Shown one piece after another: positions 1 through 11,300 of a stretch of DNA of 64,000 nt. Origin of the DNA: Saccharina japonica (lineage: Eukaryota; Sar; Phaeophyceae; Laminariales; Laminariaceae); contig MEHQ01002613.1 in NCBI GenBank assembly GCA_008828725.1, forward strand, positions 231,491 through 295,490, read 5' to 3'. The position numbers and the translations under genes are program-made. The notes under the pieces were generated by a model that saw only the letters and a list, made by a program, of their open reading frames with translations, searched no databases and was not told the origin of the DNA. The first letter of the stretch is position 1, and each line of letters opens with the position of its first letter.

Positions 1-1054
1 TGCCAAGCGAAATCAGGGTGTTTTTGTTTTTATCAAACAGTTGTGTTGCGTTCCCCGGCCCACGGAAGTGATGCTCGGCCAGTAAGAGGGAGCGAAGAAA
101 ATATGTCACACCTCGGCCAGGTCACCGATTCCCGCTTCATGGTGGAATCCTGATCTGTATGATCTGTATGATCTGTGTGATCTGTATGATCTGTATGATC
201 TGCATGATCTTTATTATCTGTATGATCTGTATGATGTGTATTATCTGTATGATGTGTATGATGTGTATGATCTGTATGACCTATATGACCTGTATGACCT
301 GTATGATCTGTATGATCTGCATGATCTGTATGATCTAGCTCATGTTGCCGGGTGGGAGCCATGTAATCTGCGTGATCTTGGACATGCTTCCTGAGTTGGA
401 TCTGTACAATAAAGATCGTGCGCAACCTATCATAACGGGCAGGTTAGGATCTACGTATAGATGATGTACAGCATTAGCATGTGATATTTTTGTCCCATGT
501 ATTAGTTTGCGTCCAAACGGATTGTAAGGACTCCTGTCTTCTAACGGCAGATAGGGATCTAGATGATCTCGATCGTGATCCTGGCTGACGTGTGAAATGT
601 CTACAAAACTGCAATTAACCTTTTGTAAGGACTGCTGGGGTGGTAAAGGGTACTACTGTGAACACCTCGCACAGACCATATAGATCATTCCCACTTCATG
701 ATCTATGAGCAGTAGACCTTCCAAAGGCATATGTATATTCCCGATCTTGTATGCTCTAGCTAGTGTTACCAGGTAGGACCTGCATGATCCGCGTGAGCTC
801 GTACGCGTAGCGCATGTCTCCTGGGCTCGATCTGCACTATTCAGATCCTACACAATCTATCACAACTGCAGGCGAGGAACTAGATGATCTATCTGTAGAT
901 AGATAGATCTTGGTCTTCCCGTGTGGTGTGCACTGTTCTCCGGACTGCTGTGACTCCGACCCCACTGAAAATAAATACACCGCGTCGCCTTCTTATCTCA
1001 CAACCGTTCCGGTTGTATCCCGTTGGCGCCGTTTTTGTTTTTTTACTGCTTCAG
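1..1054. repeat. Intergenic or intronic DNA with a GATCTGTAT-type tandem array
   Basis: Positions about 145-345 are a degenerate array of 9-10 bp units built on the words GATCTGTAT, GATCTGCAT and GATGTGTAT. The reverse strand reads as a His/Thr/Asp-repeat open frame, which I take to be an artefact. The rest, to 900, repeats the same GATC-rich words more loosely (for example around 660-900). No gene is visible. If the coiled-coil gene starting at 1055 has upstream exons, this stretch is intron. Confidence 0.6.
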
Positions 1055-1934
1055 CTGCGACAGAGGAGAGACTCCCGCCAAACCGCCCGAGAAAACGCCG
1101 CGGCAGCCGAGGCTGAGGCCGCCGCCGCCGCTACCGCCGCCACCTCAAGTACAACTCCTGCGGTACGAGCCACAAGCGAGGAGAGGAAGTCGCAACACCA
1201 GGGCGGTGGGGCAAAGGGGAGGGGGGGTGCGAGTGGTGTCCTCCCCTCTAGGCTCGGCGAGGCACAGGAGGGGCAGCAGGGGGGGCGGAGAAGGGTTTCC
1301 ATTCAGGAGGCGAGGAAGAGGACGACCAGGTGATTGGGGATTTCCGTGTTGGAGATGTGTTGGAGATGTCTCTGTTTGGAGTGGGGACGGGTGCTCCTTC
1401 TCGAAAGGGATGCGTGGTCAATGGTAAAATGACTAATAAGGCAAGCAGCGAATGAGTACCCCCCCCTCCGCCCTCATCTGCCGGTGCGCCGTCTGGAAAG
1501 GGGTACGTGATCAATGGTCAAATAACCAAAGCGAGCAAAATATTAGTACCCCTCTCTCCTAGTCGGTGAAAACCCGACGTGCTCCGTCCCGGCGTTGGAG
1601 AGATGCGAGGGTCTATCGTCGTACGAGTACGGCCATGCGTGATATTGAGTACACCCCCTCACCCCCCCCCCCCCCCTCCGCATCCGCCCCCTCCCTCCGC
1701 CACCCCCCCCCGCGCCCCCGCCTCCCCCGCCGCCGCCGCCCATCACCTTTTTTGTTGCCGACTCCCTTGACCAGGCTTTACAACGCCTTGCCCGAGGTAC
1801 GAGAGGCGCGCGAGCGGAAGGAGAAGAACGAGGAGCGGGTCAGGCGGCTGCTGGAGGCGCGGGCTCTAGAGAAGGAGAGGTCGCGCATTCGGAGGCGGGA
1901 TCGAGGAGGGGATGGGGGGGGTACCGGAAAGTGA
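1055..1934 (+). CDS. C-terminal exons of a coiled-coil protein with an ALMS-motif-like tail (partial)
   Basis: Two exons can be joined. Exon 1055-1329 follows a 'ttttactgcttcag' acceptor. It encodes an Arg/Ala/Gln-rich charged stretch and ends at 'accag|gtgatt' in phase 2. Exon 1775-1934 follows 'cccttgaccag' and ends at TGA 1932-1934. The junction gives 'RKRTTR-LYNALPEVREARERK', followed by a highly charged helix rich in Glu and Arg. The 'T-R-L-Y-N-x-L-P-E-V' word followed by charged residues resembles the ALMS motif at the C-terminus of Alstrom-syndrome/centrosomal proteins. That resemblance is from memory of the family and is not proven. The phase match and the coiled-coil composition support a real gene. 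Upstream exons were not found, so the N-terminus is missing or outside the window. Intron 1330-1774 carries a copy of the C-tailed repeat. Alternative: a generic coiled-coil protein with no centrosomal role. Confidence 0.55.
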
Positions 1935-2866
1935 TTAGCTTGTGAGGTTTTATGTTTTGGGTGAATGCGTTTTATGTGACGTTGGTTTGGATTACCAGTA
2001 GCAGTGTACCTGGTATGCACTATTTGGTATCTGTAGTTAGTGTATGTGGTGTTGGTTTGCATTCGTCATAGTAATACTAACATTGATATTACCCATATGA
2101 GGTATCGGGGTGCACTATAATATTAGTATGCATACCCTGGTATATTATATTAGTAGATTCTGGCGCTTCGGTGCTGCAACGCGATCATTCATGATGATAC
2201 TGTGGCGGCACCGGGGAGAAGAGTGGAAGGGGCGGGGGGGGGGGGGGGGTGTACTCATGCCATGCATGGCCGTAGCCGTATGACCGTAGACCCTCGCATG
2301 CCTACAATGTAGAGACGGAGCACGTCGGGTATTCACCGACCAGGCAGACATTGCCTGCACCAAGCGCGAAGCGTCGTGAGGTGTTGGGCGAGTCGCATGA
2401 AGGGCGGAGGGGGGCGTGATGAACCGTTGGTTTTGATTTCGGCGATGTATGTGGTGTTGGTTGGGGCTGGTCCTCGAAACCTTTTCACGGACACGCCATT
2501 GGCACGATGGTGATGCAATCTATCTATGCAGAGCACTGTCTGTTGATTGGTGCACTGTTGAGATTCACACGTAACTGTTAATAGAGCCCGGCGACACGGC
2601 CCTTGCAAACACTGCTGCTGCTGCCATATGTCTACCAGGTATATATAGTGAAGCGAGCAATTCTGCCTGTGCCGCCGCATGCGTACGAATCGTTTGCTTT
2701 TTTTTTGTGGTTTATTTCATTGTTTTGAACTATTAATACGTTTCTGGGGCAAGTCGAGTTTGTTACTAATAATAATAAAGTTGCTGTTTTTTGTGGTGGT
2801 GGTTTTGTTGTTGGAGGCGGTGCTATTACGGGGGAACATAGTCATCAGGACCAACTACCGCGTATA

Positions 2867-3069
2867 TGACAGCGTATATCACACCCCCTGGGGTGAATTT
2901 CAAAGCGAATTTTCTCCATAACCAGGGGAGCACAGACAACGAAAAAGGCGGCTTTCGGAGCATCTCGTCGAGATTTTTCCATAGACGGGTCGCTCCGGGT
3001 TAGCGCTCGACCGGTCGTCGAGAAAATCAGCGTTGAATTTCGTCCAAGGGGGTGTGGTATACAGTGTCA
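2867..3069. mobile_element. Palindromic MITE with ~35-bp terminal inverted repeats
   Basis: The left end 'gacagcgtatatcacacccc' and the following 'ggtgaatttcaa' recur inverted at the right end as 'ttgaatttcg...gggggtgtggtatacagtgtc'. The element is about 203 bp and non-coding, with an AT/GC-mixed interior. No internal transposase is present, so it is non-autonomous. The superfamily is unclear because the flanks show no unambiguous target duplication. Confidence 0.6.
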
Positions 3070-3322
3070 TGTACAGTATGCTTCGTAAAAATCCTGAAAT
3101 ATATAGGTTTTTGTGTCTGTGATAGGTCCTGATTTTTTATGGCCCCCCGTAATGGTGCTGTTATGTCTGCCTTGGGATGTAGTCGGATTAACTCGCCACC
3201 CATGGCCACTGCTGATGGACAGCATGTTCCTAGGTATGTATCATTTGGAATGTATGTACCCGTATAGGTCAAAAGTTAGTAGACAAACTAGATATGTCTG
3301 ACGGTCGGGGTTTACAGTCGAA

Positions 3323-3354
<32 letters not shown>

Positions 3355-5551
3355 GCGGGTGAGGCGAAGGAGAAATAAATACGAGTACGTACGCCTTTCC
3401 TGTTTCTTCGCGTGTAACTTGAATTTTTTCGTTTGTCATTTTCTTAATTTTTTGGTTCCTTGCTTCTTCTTTTTTCGTAACGTTTTTGTTTATTCGTTTC
3501 TTCTGTTCCTTGATACGTAGCTCCTCCTTGTTCCTTCCCTGTTTGCGTTTTGTTGGAGTGAGTGGCCGGGGTTTGTTCGGAATTAGTTTTTTTTTCTAAT
3601 AACGCATTCGGTTTGTTTCTTTGGACGGGTGGTTCCTAAAGTGTACTGATTTTCGGTGGTTAAGTTGTTTTCGGCCGTTTGCGTGCAGTATCAGCTCTTA
3701 TATGAATACTTTGCTTTTCTCGTGTGACGAGGCTACGATTAAGTGTACGGTACGAGGGTGCTGCTGGTTGTTGTTCTTGACACTTTGTTCAGTACCAGGT
3801 ATATGCATAGATAGGCGAAGGAATTTAGCTGTGTCAGACAACCCCTTCTTTCTCCCTGTCGGCGGGTAGTATAGTGCAGTATTAATACTATACATCAAAA
3901 TGCCCTGTTAGGTGCAGTCTTCAATTTTTTTGAAGCATGCCAGAGGGAGCATGCCTTTCGCGCATGCAACCATGTTTAGCCAAAGATCATACACCACGCA
4001 CAAACAAGATAGATCTAACGCGGACAAGGGAGAGCATACTATTAATACGCGTAGCACTACACTGCTGCATATGCTGATGTACTTGGTACTGCGGTGCTCT
4101 GTGCTCTGCCGCTGTGAGTGTTTTTGGGGGGTCCAGGGCATGAATGAGAAGACGCGTGCTACGGTACATAAGGGTAGCACCTGAATTTTCTGAGAATTTT
4201 CTGAGGCTCCTCACTTGAAAAGCCAACAACCCATTTCTTCTAGAAGAGTTGAAACTTACGTAAGCCCGATACACAATCGCAAGGGCCTCGTGGTGGGTCT
4301 TATCGAATGAGTTACCTTGAAAGTTACGCATCGGGTCCAGAAATATATACCAGGTATGTTGGGGAGCTCAGATAAGGAGCTCGGCGAGGGAAAATGCTTG
4401 GGCGCAAGGAAGGGTGCAAGAGTGTAAAAAAAGTCCCTACCGTACAGGTAGCACGTCTCAGAAGCGAGACCTGCAAAAAGAAACGATTAAAAAAAAAGTG
4501 GTTTTATCACCCGTCTACAGCAGGGAGGGCATGCAACAGCAATAATACAAGTAAGCGTGGTCACCTGTTCGTTTTATATAGGTCAAACCACTGAGCGCTG
4601 ACTGACTGGCTCACCTCAGTGCACCTTTGTAAAACGAACAAAAGAAGTACCTTCGGGCTCAATAAGACAACCTCTTTTTAACACGAACATCACCTTGCTG
4701 CTGCGCACGTGGAGTACTACAGCTCCTCAAGTTGCATTTTGCACCCACCCCTGACATCGTACAAGTAGTCATTTATCCCTAGCCTGGACTGCTTCGTGTG
4801 GACGAATCGGATGCCGTAATATTCGTGAGTTTTTTTCGACAGCCTTTTTCCCTCTGAAGCGTAACACTAATGTATCATGAGGTTGCGCTCGCGATGTTCA
4901 ACTTTTACTCCTTGCAGTGCAGCTCCGGTAGTAACTAAATGCACCATGCCCTAACCCAGCAGCGCCGGGCCGAGAAGAATGTCACCACAGAATGTCACCA
5001 CTCAGTGCTTGATCTACTGAGTGAGGCGGTAGACTGTGTGGTACGTGGTCGTAGTTGATACCGGTATCACTCTCGAAGGACGGAAATGTAAGGATCGTTT
5101 GGATTTCATATCAAAACAACAACGGTCCTTATGTTTACGTTCATAATGGTATATCTTTTGATTGACGTTTGACGTTGCTGATGACCGTATCCAGACTGTC
5201 AAGGATATCACACACTACTCCCAAAGAAGACATCGTATTCGACGACGCACTGCTCGCACTGTTGCTGGGAGGGCGCTGAGAACTACGCGCACTACGTGCG
5301 GGTTTTTATGCAACGGTGCGCAGCAAGACTATGGCCACTTGCCGACCGAGAGTTCGTTGGCGGCACGCAAATATGTACATACCGCTGTGAGCGTAAACAT
5401 AAGGAACAATTAAACTCCATATTAGTATTTTAACAGTCCTTATATTTTCGCCCAAAGTGGAGTACGAGCGCGACATCTTACAGCATACAAAAGGCAGTAG
5501 TATACACCCTGCCAGTAGAGCAGCTCAGTTCGTTGTCGAGCACGATATCTT

Positions 5552-5785
5552 AGTATATATAAGAACTGGACATTACGGGAACGCTCCAGCTCACTCTTGG
5601 CGTTGGCTGTTGGCCTGTTCAGTGGTGGTTGGAGCCGTGCTGTGCGGGCGTGGCAGCTCCGCTCACATTGTATGTTCAGGTGCCCCCGGCCTTGAACCGC
5701 CTTTATATATCCTGAACTCCCGTCCAACGAAATCAGTAACGAGCAACGAGCAGCGAGCAGAGCGCACAACAAGCCCAGTACCGTT
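5552..5785 (+). promoter_or_regulatory. Putative RRP15 promoter and 5' leader
   Basis: A TATA-like 'gtatatataag' at about 5553-5563 lies some 225 bp before the RRP15 start, and a second 'tttatatatcc' lies at about 5702-5712. Either could serve as a core element. The leader between them is GC-rich and has no long open frame leading into the start. The assignment rests on position only. Confidence 0.25.
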
Positions 5786-6328
5786 ATGGCAGGACCTCGC
5801 TCGATCTCTAGCTCGACAAGAGTCGCCGCTCCGGCAGGCTCTGGTAAGTACAGCAAGGGCAAGAGCAAGCAGAGGAAGGGCAGCAAGCAGAAAGGTTCCA
5901 AAAAAGGCGCGCCACCATTGCCGACCTGGGACCACGACAACTCCTCTGCAGACGACGAGCCCACCGCCACCGCAACCACCACCACTGCCACCACCTCCGC
6001 TACCGCAGCCAAGGCCACCACTGCCGAACGAAAGAAGCGCCCGCGTGCGACGGTAAGGTTTTCGGAGAGCATAGGCGCGGATGACGACGTTCAGAAAGCA
6101 TCTACCTTGAAGAGGCAGCGGCCTGTCAAGTCGAAAAGCGGTGGTGGAGATGATGGTGAGGGCTCCAGCTCTGGTGGGGATGGCTCTGAGGGAGAGGGAG
6201 GGGACGAGGAAGGCGACGAGGACGCGGCTGGAGAAGGGGAGTCTGCGGCTACTGGTGCTGCGTCTGCGGGGGGCATGGGCGATGTTATGGCCAGAATTCT
6301 GGGGCAGAAGCTGGACAATCGGATACAG
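5786..6328 (+). CDS. RRP15: RRP15 exon 1
   Basis: Encodes residues 1-181, from ATG to 'RIQ', and ends at 'acag|gtgggc' in phase 0. It is a Lys-rich basic start followed by a Ser/Thr/Ala linker, an acidic Glu/Asp/Gly stretch and the conserved 'MARILGQKL' helix at the end. Low-complexity composition before the core is usual for this protein. Confidence 0.9.
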
Positions 6329-8269
6329 GTGGGCTAAAAAAACTGAGCGGCGCAGCACAAGGCAGCACTAGTACTACTACTGTGCGTACTGCTTCCTGTA
6401 TACGACGTCGTAGACCGGTCAAACCTGGTCAAAGCAGTCTCCAGTGCGATACAGCAGCAGTACGAGTAGCAATAGTACTGTCTGAAGGCACCACTTCCGC
6501 ATCCCTGAAGCCAGAGGGTCAATCGAATGCTGGGTACGATCATACGCGTATAAGCCAACAAACACACCGCCACCCAAATCAAACCCCTCCTATCTCCTAC
6601 GGTTTCCTACCGGTGTGTCTGTGTTGTGTGTCGTTCATCGTATGATATGTTCTCTCGTCATTCTTGTTTTTGTCGATATATCTCCTTGCCGTCTTTGCAA
6701 CGAGCCAATCATCACCATCATGAACCCTACCGGTACGTACTCTACGAGTGCTGCTGTAGAGGCCATCAGCTGTAGATGCCATCCTTGATGGGAATCGCCA
6801 TCGTTGTGCCTCGAGCGTGCGTTCTGCGCCCCACGCCGAGTTAGACACCAAGTCTCGCCTGTTTTGCTGTGATGGCATGGCAACAGGTAGCAAGCAGCAT
6901 CCCTTGTCGCCCAACGCACGACAGGCTTTTGCACTCACCACGACGTGTCTGTTTGGTCCTTCACATTAAACCGTTATCTCCACCCGTCGACACCCAGCAC
7001 ACCACAGCAGTGTCCGTGCCGATAGCACGAGTCAATGACGAGGCACGAATCTCTTCTGATGGTACGACAGACTTTCACTTCCACAAGCACGAGTCCGAAG
7101 CACGTGTGTCCGTGTGTCCGCTCTCTGCACGAGTATGACTACGAGTATGGGTGTAAACTCTAACGAAATGCAGCAATCCAAAGCAGTAGTACAGCAATGT
7201 ACTTCATGTGTATTGCAGCGGAAAGTGCGTCGGGTCGGCTAATGACACATTTATGCTCATCGTTCGGTATGCCAGTACTACAGCAGTACGTACGAGCTAG
7301 AGGGAGAAGCCGTAGGGCAGCACGCAGCCTTCAATTACAGCCAACAAAAGCTGCCATTCACCCTTTTAAGACCCAGGTTATACGTAGAGGGGGTACACCC
7401 CTTACCTAGGCAGCCCGGGATGCTTGCTTCCTGAGATCGATGCTGCAATCGTCACGGTGTACAGCAACAAGTACTATTGCGGAGGACCATAGCAAATTGG
7501 GGACCAAATGTTGTTAGTAAAAATAGGGAAATATGAATTATACAGGTTTTTGTGCTTACCGTAGGTCTTATTTACTATGGTCCCTCGTAGTAACTGTTTT
7601 ACCATGGACCAACCACTCTGTCCCGAAATATAAGCACATTTTATACATTAATATATAAACAAAATTGCTTATATTTCAGGACACGCGCTTCTCCTTTGAA
7701 GTCCCGAAGGGGTTGATGATACTCTCGACGCACACCAATACCACTGTTAGCTCAGCCAGTTATATTATCCGCTTGTCGTTGTTTTTGCGCCCAAAAGGCG
7801 CCCGTCCTGGCCAAGCGCAAGACGAAGGCCATGAAGGAGATGGAGAGTGCGGGGGCGAAGCGGTCGGAGACGAGAGGAAGGTCGGCCGTTCGGAGGGCGA
7901 ACATGACCCAACAGTTTGTCATCCCCGACCACACGACCGTGGACTACGAGCGGCAAATGAAGAAGATCGCCACTCGAGGAGGTGAACCTTTTGCTATTAA
8001 CCCATTCAGAGCTGAGAAAAATGTCCTACACTAATACCAAGTAGTTTGTCCCCAAATTCGTGGCACCAGTTCTTGAGGGGTTAACCCATTCAGACCTGAA
8101 AAACAAAAAACATATCCCACACTAATTCCAAGTACTTTGTCCCCAAATCCGTGGGACCAGTTCTTGAGGGGTTAAGGGGGAGCATGCAGTAGTAGTAATC
8201 AGAAACAAATACGGTGTGTACACTTAAGAGGGGTCCATGGTTTTGGGTCTATCGTGGTGTCTGATTACT

Positions 8270-8301
<32 letters not shown>

Positions 8302-11300
8302 TATTACTCATTGAAGCTGTCATATACATATGCAAGTCCGCCTCACAAGCGGTTCTTAGTAGGATGCAGCTCACCCTTCGTGCGACTCGCCGAACACCTC
8401 ACGGCGCTTCGCGCCTGGTGCTAGCAACCGTCTGCCTGGTCGGTGAAAACCCGACATGCTCTGTCCCGGCATTGTAGGGATGCGAGGGGTCTATGGTCAT
8501 ACCGACTACGGCCATGCATGAATATCGAGTACACCCCCACCCCCCCGTATTTGTGGGGCGGGATAACCTGGTAGCTGGACTACCGGTAGTCTACTTACCT
8601 GATAGTCAGCGCTGAGTTGCCCTTTATCATAGGACTGCAATTCCGTTTTTGGGAACGAATTACTTGGAATTAGAGTCAGAGGTATGTTCATGTACGGCAA
8701 GCAGTGCGTTAGGGACGATTTAGTACAGGCAGTAGCACCTGCTGTTTAGGCAGTAGCACCTACTGGTATAGGCAGGAGCACCTACTGCTGTATTCAATAC
8801 GTGCAGCAGGATCTACTATTAATACTGTAGATCTATTCCTTAGAGGCGTTTCGCTTAATCCAATGGGCGTGGGCAGGGGGCAGAGGTGCGCGTGCAGCGA
8901 TTTTGTTTTTCGCATTAGGCCGTGTTTGTTTTCGTGGAAAGGTACCACACGAGGCTGGCTGGCGGCAGCATGAATCAGGAACACCAGTAGGATATTGTTT
9001 GGCTTGGCAGGCCGTCCAGGGCTATCACGGAGAACCATAGTAAATAGGACCAAATATTGTTAGTAAAAGTATGGAACTATATAGGTTTCGGTGCGTACCG
9101 TAGGTCCTATTTACTAGCATTTACTATGGCCCCCCGTAATAGTCGATGCTAGGAAGCGTGCGTGCCTGTGGGGTAGATTCTCTTCCGGTGGGTGCTGTCG
9201 TAGCGAAGCTACTATCTATACTCGTACTGATATTGTTATTGTTTTGTCCTTACTGCTACTGGCTGTACCAGGTGTTTCTTACCGCAGTAGACAGTAGTAC
9301 TAACAATAGCATGTGACCAGTACCCCCTGTCCTCCGACGGTAAGCTGCTTGCGTTTTTCAGGCTTCCTTTCCACGTCGTCGCCCAAACGAATTTTTATGT
9401 AACAACAAAAAAAAACGACACCGCCGCTTGTATTGTCGCCGCTGCTGTTTTTTATTCCACCACAATTCCAAACCGAAATGTTCATCAGTGGTGGCGCTGT
9501 TCAACGCCATCAGCAAACGCCAAAACGAAAGCGATGAAAAAACCGCCTCCGGAGCGGGCAAGTCGGCAACAGTCAAAGGAGCCTCCAAACACGCCTTCTT
9601 GGATATGTTGAAAACCGGGATCAAGCCCGGAGCCACCGCTACCGGGGCTGGGGAAGGGGGGGCTGGAAAGCGTGGGGGTGGGGGCGCAAAGGGTGGAGCG
9701 GCTGGCGCGGGAGCCGGTTGGGACAAGGATGAAGGCGGACAGGTATGATACAAGTAGACGTTTTGAATTTGCGCGGGGAGAGGGGTGGGTTTTGCCGTGT
9801 GACATGTGGCGGGGAAAGGGCAAAGGGTTTCTTCTACATCTGACAAGAAGTTTCCGACTCTGAATTCAAGCAGTTTGTGCCCAAAAAGTGGGTGCCTTTT
9901 GTGAATGGGTTTTGACACCGAGGAAAGCAGGAGGGCACCTTGGTGCAGTTTACAGCGTCCACGGGGTTGCGCTCTTTTTGCGATGGGTGCAATGTATTTC
10001 CGTACACCCGAGTTTGTTTTTCAAGAAGAAGAAAAAATGAGCTTGAGCTACAAACTCGTACGAGAGATCGATCATTTTGTTGTAACCTCCCATCTTTGCA
10101 TCTTTGCAAGCTGCGTGTAAGAGATAGCGCGGCCGGCCAGTTCGGCAACACGCTAGTTTGACGATGCGCTCGTGGTATAATAGCAGTAGAGCCCAGGAGT
10201 AGACAGGAGTTGACAGATCTTGTCAAAGCGATAGTCCGGCAACGACCGCGTCCTCAATCGCGGCGGGACCTTGGTGAAACCGAGAACGTCGCTGCACGAC
10301 AGGAGACCGCGGTTTGATCCGTTAACTGACCGCCCTCCCTACCGTAAGAAAACTATTTTTAGTAGTATATTTCTGAAGCAAGCTGAAGCTACTGTAGTAT
10401 ATTAAGGCCTGAAGAAGCCCTGGCGCAAGCTTAGTGGTATATTAATGCCAGAAGGGGCCCTGACGCGTCCGTCCAACACGACCTGTGTCCTATTAATAGC
10501 TTATTTGTTGGATGCTTCGTATGCTGATGATTCATGAGTTTGGGACTGACGATTTGAACATTGGTCGTTGATGGTTGGCGGTTGACCAGTGATAGTTATT
10601 CGGATGATAGTTGGTGATTGATGAGTGATTATCGATGCGTGGTGGTTGGCTGGTTGGCTGTTTACGATGGTTGAAAGGCTGATGATGGAGGATTGATGAT
10701 CGATGCTTCATGCGTGGACGGTTTATCGTAGCTGCAGTGTCCAGCCCTTGGCGACGAAAATGCGCACTTTTTTCTTCGCCTATCATACAAGTCTTGCACC
10801 TGGCGTGCCGGGCATTTAATTTATTTCTTCGTGTCTCTTATTTCCCTGTCTTGTTTTTTTTTTTTCGCAGAAGGAAGGGCGGTCATGGTCTGTGCTCAAG
10901 GAGGACTACATGATGGGCGCAAGCAGCATGAAGGTGAGCCGTGAGCTGCTTTTGGGCGGCGACACTCTTTGCCTCCCACCGACTTGGTCTTCTACACAAG
11001 CATGATGCGATGGTTGACGGCACTCTTGCCCCTTGGCGATACGGACGGCTGTAAAGGAACCCTCACATTGAAACTATTTACGGGGGACCATACATAGTAA
11101 ATAGGACCTACGGTATACACAAAAACCTATATATTTACCTGTTTTTACCAACAATATTTGGTCCTATTAACTATTGTTCCCTGTAATAGTATGGTAAGTC
11201 TAAAAATACATTGTTGGGCCGAAACTACAGTAGATGGTCGGCCGACACCCTTGCTGCTCCATGCATGCGCATGATAGCCCACAGGCACAGTAGGGCTCCT

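Larger units (their letters stand above)
1935..5785. other. Intergenic region with MITEs and homopolymer
   Basis: I see no convincing gene. Contents: a reverse C-tailed repeat at about 2238-2400; a palindromic MITE at 2867-3069; a 30-base G run at 3326-3355; a relic of the 'GCTACGATAGAGG' repeat around 4150-4340; and T-rich stretches at 3400-3620. The last few hundred bases should hold the RRP15 promoter. The reading frames here are short and have no recognisable protein content. Confidence 0.5.

Noticed and set aside
145..345. CRISPR-like array
   Set aside because: Units are short and contiguous, with no unique spacers, in a clearly eukaryotic region.
33..425. Reverse open frame coding a His/Thr/Asp repeat protein
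   Set aside because: It is the translation of the GATC-type tandem array; no non-repeat protein sequence or splice evidence accompanies it.
1251..1330. Alternative acidic frame 'GGEEEDDQ' as the exon end
   Set aside because: Its splice phase does not fit exon 1775-1934, whereas the Arg-rich frame joins in phase and extends the coiled coil.
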